Part shown: positions 1-7,394 of the stretch, piece by piece
How positions within the stretch are numbered: the first letter of the stretch is position 1
Layout of the letters: every line of letters starts with the position of its first letter
NCBI GenBank assembly: GCA_002700095.1
Contig: PACL01000019.1
Location: 1 to 44,561, forward strand
DNA length: 44,561 bases
Source: Fulvimarina sp.
GTDB lineage: Bacteria; Pseudomonadota; Alphaproteobacteria; Rhizobiales; Rhizobiaceae
Reading direction: 5' to 3'
The notes under the pieces: model-generated
The model's input: only the letters and a program-made list of their open reading frames with translations
Told to the model about the DNA's origin: nothing
Databases searched by the model: none
Made by a program: the position numbers and the translations under genes

Positions 1-381
1 ACGGTGATCGGCGAGCGCGGCGTCAAGCTGTCGGGCGGCCAGAAGCAGCGCCTCTCGATCGCGCGCATGTTCCTGAAGGACCCGGCGATCCTCATCCTCG
101 ACGAGGCGACCTCGGCCCTCGACACCGAGACCGAGCGCGCCATCCAGGCGTCGCTGGCCGAATTGTCGAAGGGCCGCACCACCCTCGTCATCGTCCACCG
201 GCTGTCGACCGTGCGCCATGCCGACCGGATCTGCTTCGTATCCGGCGGCAGGATCGTCGAGACGGGCACCCACCGGGAGCTGATGGCCGCCGGCGGCGCC
301 TATGCCCGGCTCGTCGCCGCCCAGGCCGACATCGTCGAGCCTCTGGCCGGCAGCGCCCGCGAGATCATGCCGACGCTCTGA
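1..381 (+). CDS. ABC exporter, ATP-binding C-terminus (partial)
   Basis: The gene enters from outside the window, so its start and its membrane domain are not visible. What remains is the second half of a nucleotide-binding domain: the signature LSGGQKQR, Walker [13 protein letters not shown] and the H-loop region VIVHRLST, followed by the usual exporter ending with [13 protein letters not shown]. The DEATSALD form and the GxYxxL-like tail are typical of ABCB/MsbA-type exporters in which membrane and ATPase domains are fused. The substrate cannot be inferred. It runs toward the small gene ending at 509 on the other strand, with a hairpin at 460-481 between them. Confidence 0.9.
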   Translation, partial: TVIGERGVKLSGGQKQRLSIARMFLKDPAILILDEATSALDTETERAIQASLAELSKGRTTLVIVHRLSTVRHADRICFVSGGRIVETGTHRELMAAGGAYARLVAAQADIVEPLAGSAREIMPTL

Positions 382-459
382 GCCGTCGCGCCGGGATCTG
401 TCACCGGCTTCGCGTCGGTCATTCAGGGGCGGATGTCTCCCATGCCGCTCTTCCGGAAG

Positions 460-481
460 GGCCGGCGAAAGACCGCCGGCC
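460..481. terminator. Hairpin between convergent genes
   Basis: Perfect 8-bp inverted repeat (460-467 with 474-481) around a 6-nt AAAGAC loop. It lies between the exporter end (381) and the end of the small amt-linked gene (509). No U-tract on either strand, so termination is an inference from position and stem strength. Confidence 0.5.
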
Positions 482-508
482 GCCCCACCATTGTGTGCGT
501 CGCCGGCG

Positions 509-685
509 TCAGCCTTTGCCGTGGAACTTTGCAAAGTCGCGGCTCTCGTGGCGGGTGCCGTACCAGATGGCCCCGACGACGATGGCGATCGAGGCGAGGA
601 GGCAGATCGCCGTCCCGAAGCCGGAATGGGCGAAGGTGAAATAGGCTTCAGTGCCGTCCCACTGGGTGATGGGCGATGTGTTCAT
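509..685 (-). CDS. Small single-span membrane protein downstream of amt (58 aa)
   Basis: An ATG at 685 opens a 58-codon frame ending in TGA at 509. A good Shine-Dalgarno (GAAGGA, about 8 nt before the ATG) supports it. The protein has a soluble N-terminus (MNTSPITQWDGTEAYF), one hydrophobic segment at about residues 24-43 (ICLLASIAIVVGAIWYG) and a charged basic tail (TRHESRDFAKFHGKG), so it should sit in the inner membrane with its C-terminus probably cytoplasmic. It starts 31 nt after the amt stop codon, on the same strand, so the two are almost certainly co-transcribed. I do not recognise a named family. A role as an accessory or modulator of the ammonium channel is inferred only from position. 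Confidence 0.75.
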   Translation of the reverse strand: MNTSPITQWDGTEAYFTFAHSGFGTAICLLASIAIVVGAIWYGTRHESRDFAKFHGKG

Positions 686-716
686 GGTCGAAGATCCTTC
701 TCTCTGGCGCTAGGTC

Positions 717-2084
717 CTATTCCGCGGGAACGGCGGCCGGGGTGCCGGTGCCGAGCGGCGACATCACCGGCACGGCCGGGCGGGTCATGCCTTCCGGATA
801 GGCCTCGATCGGCACCTCGACGAGGTCGAGGCCCATGATCTCGACGTCCCGCGGTACCCGCAGAGTGCCCGTCGCCTTCATGACGGCGGACATCGCATAG
901 CCGGGGATGAAGCCGAGCGCCCCCATCACCACGAGGCCGACGAGTTGGCCGGTCAGCGAAACCGGCGGCATCTCGCCGACATTGGGGTATCCGGCGGCGA
1001 AGAGGCCGACGGCGAGGACGCCCATCGCCCCGCCGGCGCCATGGACGGCGACCGCACCGACCGCGTCGTCGATGCCGGCGCGCTCGATGGCGGTGGCGAT
1101 CATCGGGGCGACGAAGCCGGCGACGGCGGCGATGGCGAAGGCCAGCGGCGGGTACCAGAGGTCGAGGCCGGAGGCGACGGAGATGATGCCGACGAGGCCG
1201 CAGGACATCATCCAGAACGGGTCGCGGGTCTTCACCCAGCCGCCGATGATGCCGCCGGCGAAACCCATGACGGTGTTGAAGGCGAAGGCCGACAGGGTCG
1301 CCGGCTGGCCGAAGATGTTGGTCCACTGGGCGCCGGCATTGTAGATGATGCAGCCGCCGAGGAAGCCGAAGAAGCCGACGATGATCAGCATCAGACCGAC
1401 GACGGTGAGCGGCACCGAATGGGCCTTGATGGCGTTCGGCGTGCCGTCGGCATTGTACTTGCCGATGCGCGGGCCGAGATTGATCAGGACGCCGAGGGTG
1501 AAGGCGCCGGCGACGAGATGGACGCAGCCGGCGGCGCCGACGTCGTGGAAGCCGAATTCCGTCGTCAGCCAGCCGGCCGGATGCCAGCCCCAGGCCGCGC
1601 CGAGGATCCAGATCACCGAGCCGAGCACGATCGACAGCATCAGGAAGGCGGTCAGCCGGATCCGCTCGATCACCGCGCCGGACATGATCGAGGCGGTGGT
1701 CGCGGCGAACAGCGCGAAGGCCGCCCAGAAGACGCCGGTGGCGTTGTCGGACAGGTTCGGGCCCATGGCGCTCGACCAGGGCAGGGCGGCGTCCGCCCCG
1801 TCGGAGATGGTCAGGCCGGTCGGAAAGGCGTTGTAGATCCACCAGCCGAAGAAGAAGAAGGTCGGCACCACGAAGGCGAAGGCGAGGAGGTTCTTGGTCC
1901 CCGCGGCCAGCACGTTCTTGGCCCGCGACGCGCCCATCTCATAGGCGAGGAAGCCGGCGTGGATGGTGATCATCAGGGCGGTGCACCACCAGTAGAAGAT
2001 CTCCATGTTGACGGCATCGGAGATCTTGGCGCTGGCTTCGAGCGCCGCCACCTTCTGCCCGAGTTCGATGAGCTGCTGTTCCAT
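717..2084 (-). CDS. amt: Ammonium transporter, Amt family
   Basis: 455-aa inner-membrane channel of the Amt/Mep/Rh family, conducting ammonium/ammonia into the cell. The pore twin histidines are visible as H189 (GCVHLVAG) and H348 (VAVHGAGG). The recruiting Asp is D181, eight residues before the first His as in E. coli AmtB. About 11-12 hydrophobic spans follow an N-terminal amphipathic stretch (residues 1-25) that is longer than in AmtB. No glnK is adjacent, which is unusual for amt loci. The start at 2084 has AAGGAGA upstream. A near-consensus sigma-54 promoter at 2161-2177 gives a leader of about 65 nt, implying NtrC-type nitrogen control. A 58-aa membrane protein follows in the same transcript. 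Confidence 0.95.
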   Translation of the reverse strand: MEQQLIELGQKVAALEASAKISDAVNMEIFYWWCTALMITIHAGFLAYEMGASRAKNVLAAGTKNLLAFAFVVPTFFFFGWWIYNAFPTGLTISDGADAALPWSSAMGPNLSDNATGVFWAAFALFAATTASIMSGAVIERIRLTAFLMLSIVLGSVIWILGAAWGWHPAGWLTTEFGFHDVGAAGCVHLVAGAFTLGVLINLGPRIGKYNADGTPNAIKAHSVPLTVVGLMLIIVGFFGFLGGCIIYNAGAQWTNIFGQPATLSAFAFNTVMGFAGGIIGGWVKTRDPFWMMSCGLVGIISVASGLDLWYPPLAFAIAAVAGFVAPMIATAIERAGIDDAVGAVAVHGAGGAMGVLAVGLFAAGYPNVGEMPPVSLTGQLVGLVVMGALGFIPGYAMSAVMKATGTLRVPRDVEIMGLDLVEVPIEAYPEGMTRPAVPVMSPLGTGTPAAVPAE

Positions 2085-2160
2085 CAGGTTCTCCTTCGGC
2101 GAAGCACGGTCGGAGTCCGTCGCCCGGTGGCGACTACTCAGGGGAAACGATGTTCACCGA

Positions 2161-2177
2161 AGCGAGAATCGTGCCAG
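2161..2177 (-). promoter_or_regulatory. Sigma-54 (RpoN) -24/-12 promoter of amt
   Basis: On the minus strand the sequence is CTGGCACG-ATTC-TCGCT. It matches the RpoN consensus YTGGCACG-N4-TTGCW at every defined position but one (C for T in the -12 block). The spacing is exact. Transcription should start near 2150, about 65 nt before the amt ATG at 2084. RpoN control of amt is well established in proteobacteria. Confidence 0.8.
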
Positions 2178-2350
2178 CTTGCAGAAGACGAGCGCCGTTG
2201 GGGCGTATTTTCTCCATCGACAGCCGCAGCCGCCCTCCGAAGGGCAGGATTTCGCGCCGAAGGGGCGCTTCTGGAAACGAATGCCCCCTGCGGAACTTCG
2301 CTGCCGTCAGCCCCTGTCGGCGCGACGGTACGCGGCGCGCAATGAGGCCT

Positions 2351-2367
2351 TGCGCAATATTTGCACA
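2351..2367. promoter_or_regulatory. Imperfect 17-bp dyad, possible NtrC enhancer
   Basis: TGCGCAA-TAT-TTGCACA: 7-bp arms with one mismatch. Size and ends (TGC...GCA-like) resemble NtrC sites (TGCACCA-N3-TGGTGCA), with 9 of 14 defined positions matching. It lies about 200 bp upstream of the predicted amt transcription start, a normal enhancer distance. Assignment is inference. Confidence 0.4.
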
Positions 2368-2420
2368 CTGAACGAATTCTGTGCGCAGGTTCGAGCTGCC
2401 GGACAGGCGGCGCAACGGTA

Positions 2421-2446
2421 GTACAGAGACGGCGGTACAGAGACGG
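2421..2446. repeat. Tandem 12-bp repeat (period 14)
   Basis: GTACAGAGACGG occurs at 2421-2432 and 2435-2446, with a degraded third copy (GTGGAGACGG) at 2451-2460. It sits between the XRE-cupin gene end and amt. No function is evident. Confidence 0.6.
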
Positions 2447-2507
2447 AAGCGTGGAGACGGGATTGCGGGGCGGAACCGGTCTCCCGGCTCGCCCCGGGAG
2501 CGCTGCC

Positions 2508-3224
2508 TCAGCCGGTGCGGCCCTGCTGCGGGTAGCAGATGATGGAGAGATATCGCGCCGGCAGCATGACAAGTTCCTCCGGCCCGTGCGGCGCGTCGGC
2601 GTCGAAGAAGAAGCTGTCGCCCGGCCGCATGTGGTAGCGGCTGCCGCCGTGGCGGTACACGACCTCGCCGTCCAGCATGTAGAGGAACTCCATGCCGTCG
2701 TGCTGGAAGGTCGGGAAGACGTCGGAATCGGTGGTCAGCGTGATCAGATAGGGCTCGACGGTGACGCCGCTGGTGTTGTTGTCGATATGGCCGAGGAGAT
2801 TGTATTGGTGCCCGGCCCTTGTGCCGCGCCGCTCCAGCTCGACGCCTTCGCCGGCCTTGACGAAGACGGCGTTGCGGGTTTCCTCGAAGCGCTTGAAGAA
2901 GGCGGTGAGCGGCACGCCGAGGGCCCGCGACAGGGCCTGGAGCGTCGTCAGCGACGGCGAGATGTTGCCGTTCTCGATCTTCGACAGCATGCCCAGCGAC
3001 ACGCCGGTCGCCGAGGCGAGGTCGCTGACGGTGATGCCGAGCTTCTTGCGGAAGGCCCGGACCTCGTGGCCGATCGCCGCCTCGAGATTGTTCACCTTGG
3101 CCTCGCGGACCGCATGGGGATCCTGCGTCAGCCCCGGCGACGCGCCCCCGCCGGCCTCGCCCTTGCCGCTCTTTGCGCGGCTGGTCGCCTCGTCTGGTCC
3201 TGACATGTCGCTCACTCCCCGCAT
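2508..3224 (-). CDS. XRE-family HTH regulator with cupin sensor domain
   Basis: 238-aa one-component regulator. Residues about 48-105 form a Cro/cI-type helix-turn-helix (ITVSDLASATGVSLGMLSKIENG), and residues about 150-232 a cupin_2 barrel (PGDSFFFDADAPHGPEE). This is the PuuR/SutR-like class that senses a small metabolite through the cupin. A disordered, Gly/Lys-rich N-terminus precedes the HTH. A start at the internal ATG at 3206, with GGGGAG eight bases before it, is as plausible as the ATG at 3224. It is monocistronic by spacing and its target is unknown. The neighbours (amt, radical SAM gene) do not settle it. Confidence 0.88.
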   Translation of the reverse strand: MRGVSDMSGPDEATSRAKSGKGEAGGGASPGLTQDPHAVREAKVNNLEAAIGHEVRAFRKKLGITVSDLASATGVSLGMLSKIENGNISPSLTTLQALSRALGVPLTAFFKRFEETRNAVFVKAGEGVELERRGTRAGHQYNLLGHIDNNTSGVTVEPYLITLTTDSDVFPTFQHDGMEFLYMLDGEVVYRHGGSRYHMRPGDSFFFDADAPHGPEELVMLPARYLSIICYPQQGRTG

Positions 3225-3319
3225 CGTTCCTGCAGCTATCCTCCGGGTGAACGGATTTCAACTGTGAGGAAACACTCGCCGTTCGGGAATGGCGAAGCGT
3301 GTGCTGCCGATGAAGAGGG

Positions 3320-4297
3320 TCAGGCGGTCGCCAGCGATGGCGCCGAGACCGGCACCGGCGCGCCCGGCTGCCCGACGAGGCCCAGCAGGCGCAGCCGGTG
3401 GAGGTCGATCCTCCGGGGATTGTGCTCCCGGGCGACTTCCACCGCGATCGCCCGGATCAACTCGTCCTTCAAGTCCGGATTGTCCGCGAGATAGGGCGGC
3501 ACCTTCTTGTCGTAGCCGAAATTGATGTGCTCGAAGCCGAATTCGTCCCTCTTCTGGATGAAGTCCGGAATTTCGTGGACGTTCTCGACGACGATGGTCA
3601 TGTGCCCGACGATGACGACCTTCGTCCTCGCCTGCTTCTTCGCCTCGATCATGCGTCCGACATTGCGAACGACCTTCTCGAACCGCGAACCGGCATTGAC
3701 GGTCTCGTGGATTTCCTTGGTCGCGGCGTTCAGCGAGAAGGAGATGATGCTGAAATTCTCGGCGATCTTGCGCGCCATATCCTCGCTCAGCGCCGTCCCA
3801 TTGGTCAGGAGCGCCATCTTTGCGCCGTGGCCGGCCCAGTGATCGATGAAGCGCTTCGCCGACTTCAGGATCAGCGGCTCGCCGCCGAGCAGGGTCACGG
3901 TGGGCCGCGACTTCGGGACCTCGATGTTCTGTGTGATGACTTCTTCGGTGAGCTCGACGCGGCTGTCGTGATTCTGCGAGCACATGATGCAACGGATGTT
4001 GCATTTCTCGCCGAAGCTGAACAGCACCCGCTTCAGGTCCTGGTCGTAGTCGTGGTCCAGCATCGGCTCGACCGGCGAGACCTGCGGCAGGGTGCAGCCC
4101 TTCATGCACTTCAGCGTTCCATCGATCTCCTGCTGGCGGAACGTCTTGATGCGCTCGTCATTGTAGATGGTCTTCAGGCTGGTCTTGTAGATGTTGCCGA
4201 TAGCGGCGGGCTGCAGGTGGCAGCAGGGAAAAACGTCGCCGTTTTCCCGGATATACAGGCTGTCATGCACCCAGGTGCAACGCTTGCGCTCGGTCAT
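3320..4297 (-). CDS. Radical SAM protein with N-terminal SPASM/twitch-like cluster domain
   Basis: 325-aa iron-sulfur enzyme. The radical SAM core carries C99-x3-C103-x2-C106 (EKCNIRCIMC), a GGEP motif and a TNG strand. Unusually, the auxiliary-cluster cysteines come first: C7, C25, C26, C64 and C68 (CTWVHDS..., FPCCH, LKCMKGC). This order resembles the 'N-terminal twitch domain' radical SAM group rather than the common C-terminal SPASM enzymes. The ATG at 4297 has CGGAG in good position; a GTG nine codons upstream is less likely. The enzyme stands alone between the XRE-cupin gene and the FAD-monooxygenase scar. I see no Cys-rich or leader-like precursor peptide beside it, so its substrate (peptide, sugar or other) is unknown. 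Confidence 0.85.
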   Translation of the reverse strand: MTERKRCTWVHDSLYIRENGDVFPCCHLQPAAIGNIYKTSLKTIYNDERIKTFRQQEIDGTLKCMKGCTLPQVSPVEPMLDHDYDQDLKRVLFSFGEKCNIRCIMCSQNHDSRVELTEEVITQNIEVPKSRPTVTLLGGEPLILKSAKRFIDHWAGHGAKMALLTNGTALSEDMARKIAENFSIISFSLNAATKEIHETVNAGSRFEKVVRNVGRMIEAKKQARTKVVIVGHMTIVVENVHEIPDFIQKRDEFGFEHINFGYDKKVPPYLADNPDLKDELIRAIAVEVAREHNPRRIDLHRLRLLGLVGQPGAPVPVSAPSLATA

Positions 4298-4503
4298 CGA
4301 GTTGCTCCGGGTGAGGGGGACCACTCAACCCTCGTTGGATACCACGGGGCACGCAGCCACGGTCACGCGGCAGCCTAAGCGACCTCGGTGGCGAGTTCAA
4401 TCTCGAACCCCTGCCAACCGGTCGGGCGGCGCATGCTCCCCATTTCTTGACCGTCGTCCGCCCGCGTGCACCAATCCTCTGAAAATGACAGGGGAGAGAT
4501 GCC

Positions 4504-4570
4504 GTGCCGAGCCCCAACGTCCCCGTTCTCGTCGCCGGTGCAGGGCCGACCGGCCTTGCGTCCTCTTCCG
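4504..4570 (+). pseudogene. N-terminal remnant of an FAD-dependent monooxygenase
   Basis: A GTG at 4504 with an excellent ribosome site (AGGGGAG, 7 nt before) opens MPSPNVPVLVAGAGPTGLA. This is the typical start of TfdB/PheA-type aromatic flavin monooxygenases, with the Rossmann motif GAGPTGL. The similarity stops after about 19 codons, near 4560. From 4573 the DNA is the 3' end of the ABC ATPase gene on the opposite strand. The body of the monooxygenase is therefore missing. The simplest reading is a deletion or rearrangement that joined two formerly separate loci. Confidence 0.6.
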
Positions 4571-4572
4571 CC

Positions 4573-5637
4573 TCAGGCAGCCGGAAGCGGGATCAGGTCG
4601 GCTGGGTCCCAGTCGAGGGCGACGGGCGAGCCGACAACGATGTCGGCGCCGCCGCCGCGCTGGACGATGGCCTTCATCTCCCGGCCGGTGCAGTCGACGA
4701 AATAGGTGCTGGCGCTCCCCGAGAACAAGCGACGGACGACGGTGCCGCGAAGCTGCCCCGCCCGGTCCCCGTTAACGCCTGTCGGCGCGGCCGCGATCCG
4801 CACGCGCTCGGGCCGGATCGCGCATCTCAGCCGGCCGGGCGCGGCGTTCGTGCCCTGCGGCAGGGCGATCGCCGTGGTCGCGTCGAGCTGCAGCCGGCCG
4901 CCGGAAACCTCGCCGGAAAGGATGTTGGCCTCGCCGAGGAAGGTCGCGGCGAATTCGCTCTTCGGCCGGTCGTAGATCTCCTCCGGCGCGCCCTCCTGGA
5001 CGATCCTGCCGTCCTTCAGGATGCCGATCCGGTCGGAGATCGACAGCGCCTCGTCCTGGTCGTGGGTGACGAAGATGGTGGTGACGCCGACCTCGCGCTG
5101 GATCCGCTTCAGCTCCACCTGCATGTCGGTGCGCAGCGCCTTGTCGAGGGCCGATAGCGGCTCGTCGAGGAGCAGCACCCGCGGCTTCGTCACGATGGCC
5201 CGGGCGAGCGCGACGCGCTGGCGCTGGCCGCCGGAGAGCTGGTGCGGCCGGCGTTTCGCAAGCGCACCCAGCTGCACGAGGTCCAGCGCCTCGGCCACCG
5301 CCCGGCGCACGGCCTCGCCCGTCTCGCCCCGCACCTCCAGCCCAAAGGCGACGTTGGCCTCGACGCTCATGTTGGGAAACAGCGCATAGTTCTGGAACAC
5401 CATGCCGATGCGCCGCCGGTTCACCGGCACGTTTTCCACCGCCTCGCCGTCGATGCGGATCGAGCCCTCGTCGGGAAACTCGAAGCCGGCGATCATGCGC
5501 AGCAGCGTCGTCTTGCCGGAGCCGGACGGGCCGAGCAGGGCGTAGAAGCCGCCGTCCTCGAAGGCGATCGAGACGTCGTCCACCGCCTTGTGGGCGCCGA
5601 AGGTGAGGCTGACGTTCTGGACTTCGACACGCGCCAT
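4573..5637 (-). CDS. ABC importer ATPase, PotA/FbpC type
   Basis: 354-aa cytoplasmic ATPase energising the two permeases upstream. Walker A GPSGSGKTT (36-44), Q-loop VFQNYALF, signature LSGGQRQR (134-141), Walker B VLLLDEP (154-160), and a C-terminal TOBE region (about 280-354) typical of polyamine/iron/spermidine-type importers. Its ATG overlaps the stop of the preceding permease (TAATG). Last gene of the seven-gene operon that begins at 11222. The Pot/CUT1-like class suggests an organic substrate, but which one is open. Confidence 0.93.
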   Translation of the reverse strand: MARVEVQNVSLTFGAHKAVDDVSIAFEDGGFYALLGPSGSGKTTLLRMIAGFEFPDEGSIRIDGEAVENVPVNRRRIGMVFQNYALFPNMSVEANVAFGLEVRGETGEAVRRAVAEALDLVQLGALAKRRPHQLSGGQRQRVALARAIVTKPRVLLLDEPLSALDKALRTDMQVELKRIQREVGVTTIFVTHDQDEALSISDRIGILKDGRIVQEGAPEEIYDRPKSEFAATFLGEANILSGEVSGGRLQLDATTAIALPQGTNAAPGRLRCAIRPERVRIAAAPTGVNGDRAGQLRGTVVRRLFSGSASTYFVDCTGREMKAIVQRGGGADIVVGSPVALDWDPADLIPLPAA

Positions 5638-6428
5638 TACTGATCGCCTCCAAAGCGGAAAAACCGGGACACGACGAGCATCAGGCTCATGGAGAACACG
5701 ATGATGATCGTCGAGACGGCGTTGATTTCGGGGGTGAAGCCCTTGCGGATCGCCGCATAGATCTCGACCGGCAGCGTCGTCTGGCCAGGTGTGGCGAGGA
5801 AATAGGAGACGACGAACTGATCGAAGGAGACCGCGAAGGCGAAGAGACCGCCGGCGACGATGCCCGGCGCGATGCAGGGCAGCGTCACCTTGCGCGTCGT
5901 CTGCCACGAGCTGGCGCCGAGCGAGGCGGCGGCGTCCTCGAGATCCTTTGAAAAGGTCTGCAGCCGCGCCGAGACGACGATGATGACGTAGGGCAGCGCC
6001 AGGGCGACATGGCCGAGCAGGATGGCATGCAGGCCGCGGCCGATGCCGGTGCCGAAGAAGAAGATCAGCATCGCCGTGCCGGAGATCAGCCAGGGAATGG
6101 CGATCGGCGGGAACAGCAGCGCCTGCAGCACCCGCTTGCCGCGAAACTCGTAGCGGAAGAGCGCGAGCGAGGCGGCCGTGCCGAGGACCGTCGCGAGGAT
6201 CGTCGTCATCACCGCGATCTTCAGGGAGTTCAGCGTCGCCGCGATCAGCCCGTCATTCTGCGCCAGCGCCGCATACCACTCCGTCGTGCCCTCGAAGGGC
6301 AGCTGGTAGAAGGGCGAGGCGTTGAAGGACATCGCCGCCATGATGATCAGCGGCAGATAGAGAAAGACGAGGACGAGGCCGATATAGAAACGGCCGAGAC
6401 CGGACAGGAAGGCGGGGGCGCGGATCAT
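5637..6428 (-). CDS. ABC importer permease, PotC type
   Basis: 263-aa inner-membrane permease with six predicted spans. The EAA loop, which docks the ATPase, reads EDAAASLGASSWQTTRKVTLP. It overlaps the upstream permease by 4 nt (ATGA) and the ATPase by 1 nt, so translation is coupled. It pairs with the PotB-type protein at 6425-7291. The family moves polyamines, putrescine or related organic cations and some amino-acid or phosphonate compounds. Confidence 0.92.
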   Translation of the reverse strand: MIRAPAFLSGLGRFYIGLVLVFLYLPLIIMAAMSFNASPFYQLPFEGTTEWYAALAQNDGLIAATLNSLKIAVMTTILATVLGTAASLALFRYEFRGKRVLQALLFPPIAIPWLISGTAMLIFFFGTGIGRGLHAILLGHVALALPYVIIVVSARLQTFSKDLEDAAASLGASSWQTTRKVTLPCIAPGIVAGGLFAFAVSFDQFVVSYFLATPGQTTLPVEIYAAIRKGFTPEINAVSTIIIVFSMSLMLVVSRFFRFGGDQ

Positions 6429-7291
6429 GCGGCTTTCCTCAGGACGGGTGCCGAAACGAGCAGGATCGCCAGGACGACGGCCAGAAGGATGAAGGAGAGG
6501 GCGGCGCCGAGCGGCCAGTTGTAGACGGCGGTGAACTGGTCCTCGATCACGGTTCCATAGAGCGTGCCGCCGCGCCCGCCGAGGATGCGCGGCTCCATGA
6601 ACGAGCCGACAACCGGGATGAAGATCAGCGCCGAGCCGGCGAGGACGCCGGGCAGCGCCAGCGGCGCGACCACCCGGCGAAGGGTGGTGAAGCGCGAGGC
6701 GCCCAGCGAGCGGGCCGCCTCGATAAGCGCGTCATCGATGGCCTGCAGGCTGAGATAGCAGGTCAGCACCATGTAGGGCAGATACGAGTGGACCAGCCCG
6801 ATGACGACAGCCGGAAAGGAATACATGAGGTCGAACGTGACCTCGAAGGGCAGGACGGCGTTCAGCGCCGTGTCGAGGATGCCGCCCTCGCGCAGCACCA
6901 TCGACCAGGAGAAGACCCGCACCAGCGAGTTGCTCCAGAACGGCAGGATGACGAGGAGGAAGATCGCCTCGCGCGCTCGGCCCTTGAAGATCTTGGCCAG
7001 CACATAGGCGGCGGGAAAGCCGACCACGACGCAGATCAGCGTCACCAGCAGCCCGAGCTGCAGCGAGCGCCAGAGCAGCGTTGCATAAAGCGGATCGGAG
7101 AAGAACGCCGCGTAGTTGGCAAGCGTCAGCGACGACGACTGCTCGCTCGGCGACATCGAGGTCAACAGCGAGAAATAGACCATCGCGGACAAAGGCAGGA
7201 AGATCGCCAGCGTCAGCCACGCATAGGCGGGCGTCAGCAGCGGCAGGGCCTTCGCCAGGCCATTCTGTCGTCTCGTGCCGGTGGTGGCCAT
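6425..7291 (-). CDS. ABC importer permease, PotB type
   Basis: 288-aa permease with about six membrane spans and the EAA motif IEAARSLGASRFTTLRRVVAP. The ATG at 7291 (MATTGTRRQ...) is preferred because it leaves a normal-length cytoplasmic N-terminus before the first span; an ATG at 7300 is possible. It follows the binding-protein gene after a 103-nt gap that contains a strong hairpin, and overlaps the second permease by ATGA. Confidence 0.91.
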   Translation of the reverse strand: MATTGTRRQNGLAKALPLLTPAYAWLTLAIFLPLSAMVYFSLLTSMSPSEQSSSLTLANYAAFFSDPLYATLLWRSLQLGLLVTLICVVVGFPAAYVLAKIFKGRAREAIFLLVILPFWSNSLVRVFSWSMVLREGGILDTALNAVLPFEVTFDLMYSFPAVVIGLVHSYLPYMVLTCYLSLQAIDDALIEAARSLGASRFTTLRRVVAPLALPGVLAGSALIFIPVVGSFMEPRILGGRGGTLYGTVIEDQFTAVYNWPLGAALSFILLAVVLAILLVSAPVLRKAA

Positions 7292-7346
7292 GATCCTCAT
7301 CCCTGCCGGCGGCGCTGCCTTGCAGCCTGCCGCTCGTCTCGACATT

Positions 7347-7384
7347 CGCCCCGGCCGCCATCGGGTCCGCCTGCGGCCGGGGCG
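7347..7384. promoter_or_regulatory. Intercistronic 12-bp stem-loop after the binding-protein gene
   Basis: Perfect inverted repeat: CGCCCCGGCCGC (7347-7358) and its complement (7373-7384) with a 14-nt loop. It starts 10 nt after the binding-protein stop codon and precedes the permease gene. Such hairpins in importer operons (malE-malF is the classic case) protect the upstream mRNA or attenuate, so that the binding protein outnumbers the permease. The function here is inferred from position. Confidence 0.6.
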
Positions 7385-7394
7385 AGGCGCTTCC

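Larger units (their letters stand above)
2085..2507. other. Intergenic region upstream of amt
   Basis: No convincing gene. It holds the sigma-54 promoter of amt (2161-2177), an imperfect 17-bp dyad resembling an NtrC site (2351-2367), and a short 14-bp-period tandem repeat (2421-2446) just downstream of the XRE-cupin regulator. Open frames across it show no recognisable protein. Confidence 0.6.

Noticed and set aside
2138..2572. Minus-strand frame covering the amt upstream region
   Set aside because: Overlaps the end of the XRE-cupin gene and the sigma-54 promoter; Arg/Pro/Ser-rich product without family features.
4447..4475. TTGACC-N17-ACCAAT as a promoter for the monooxygenase remnant
   Set aside because: The -10 matches only three of six bases; spacing alone is not convincing.
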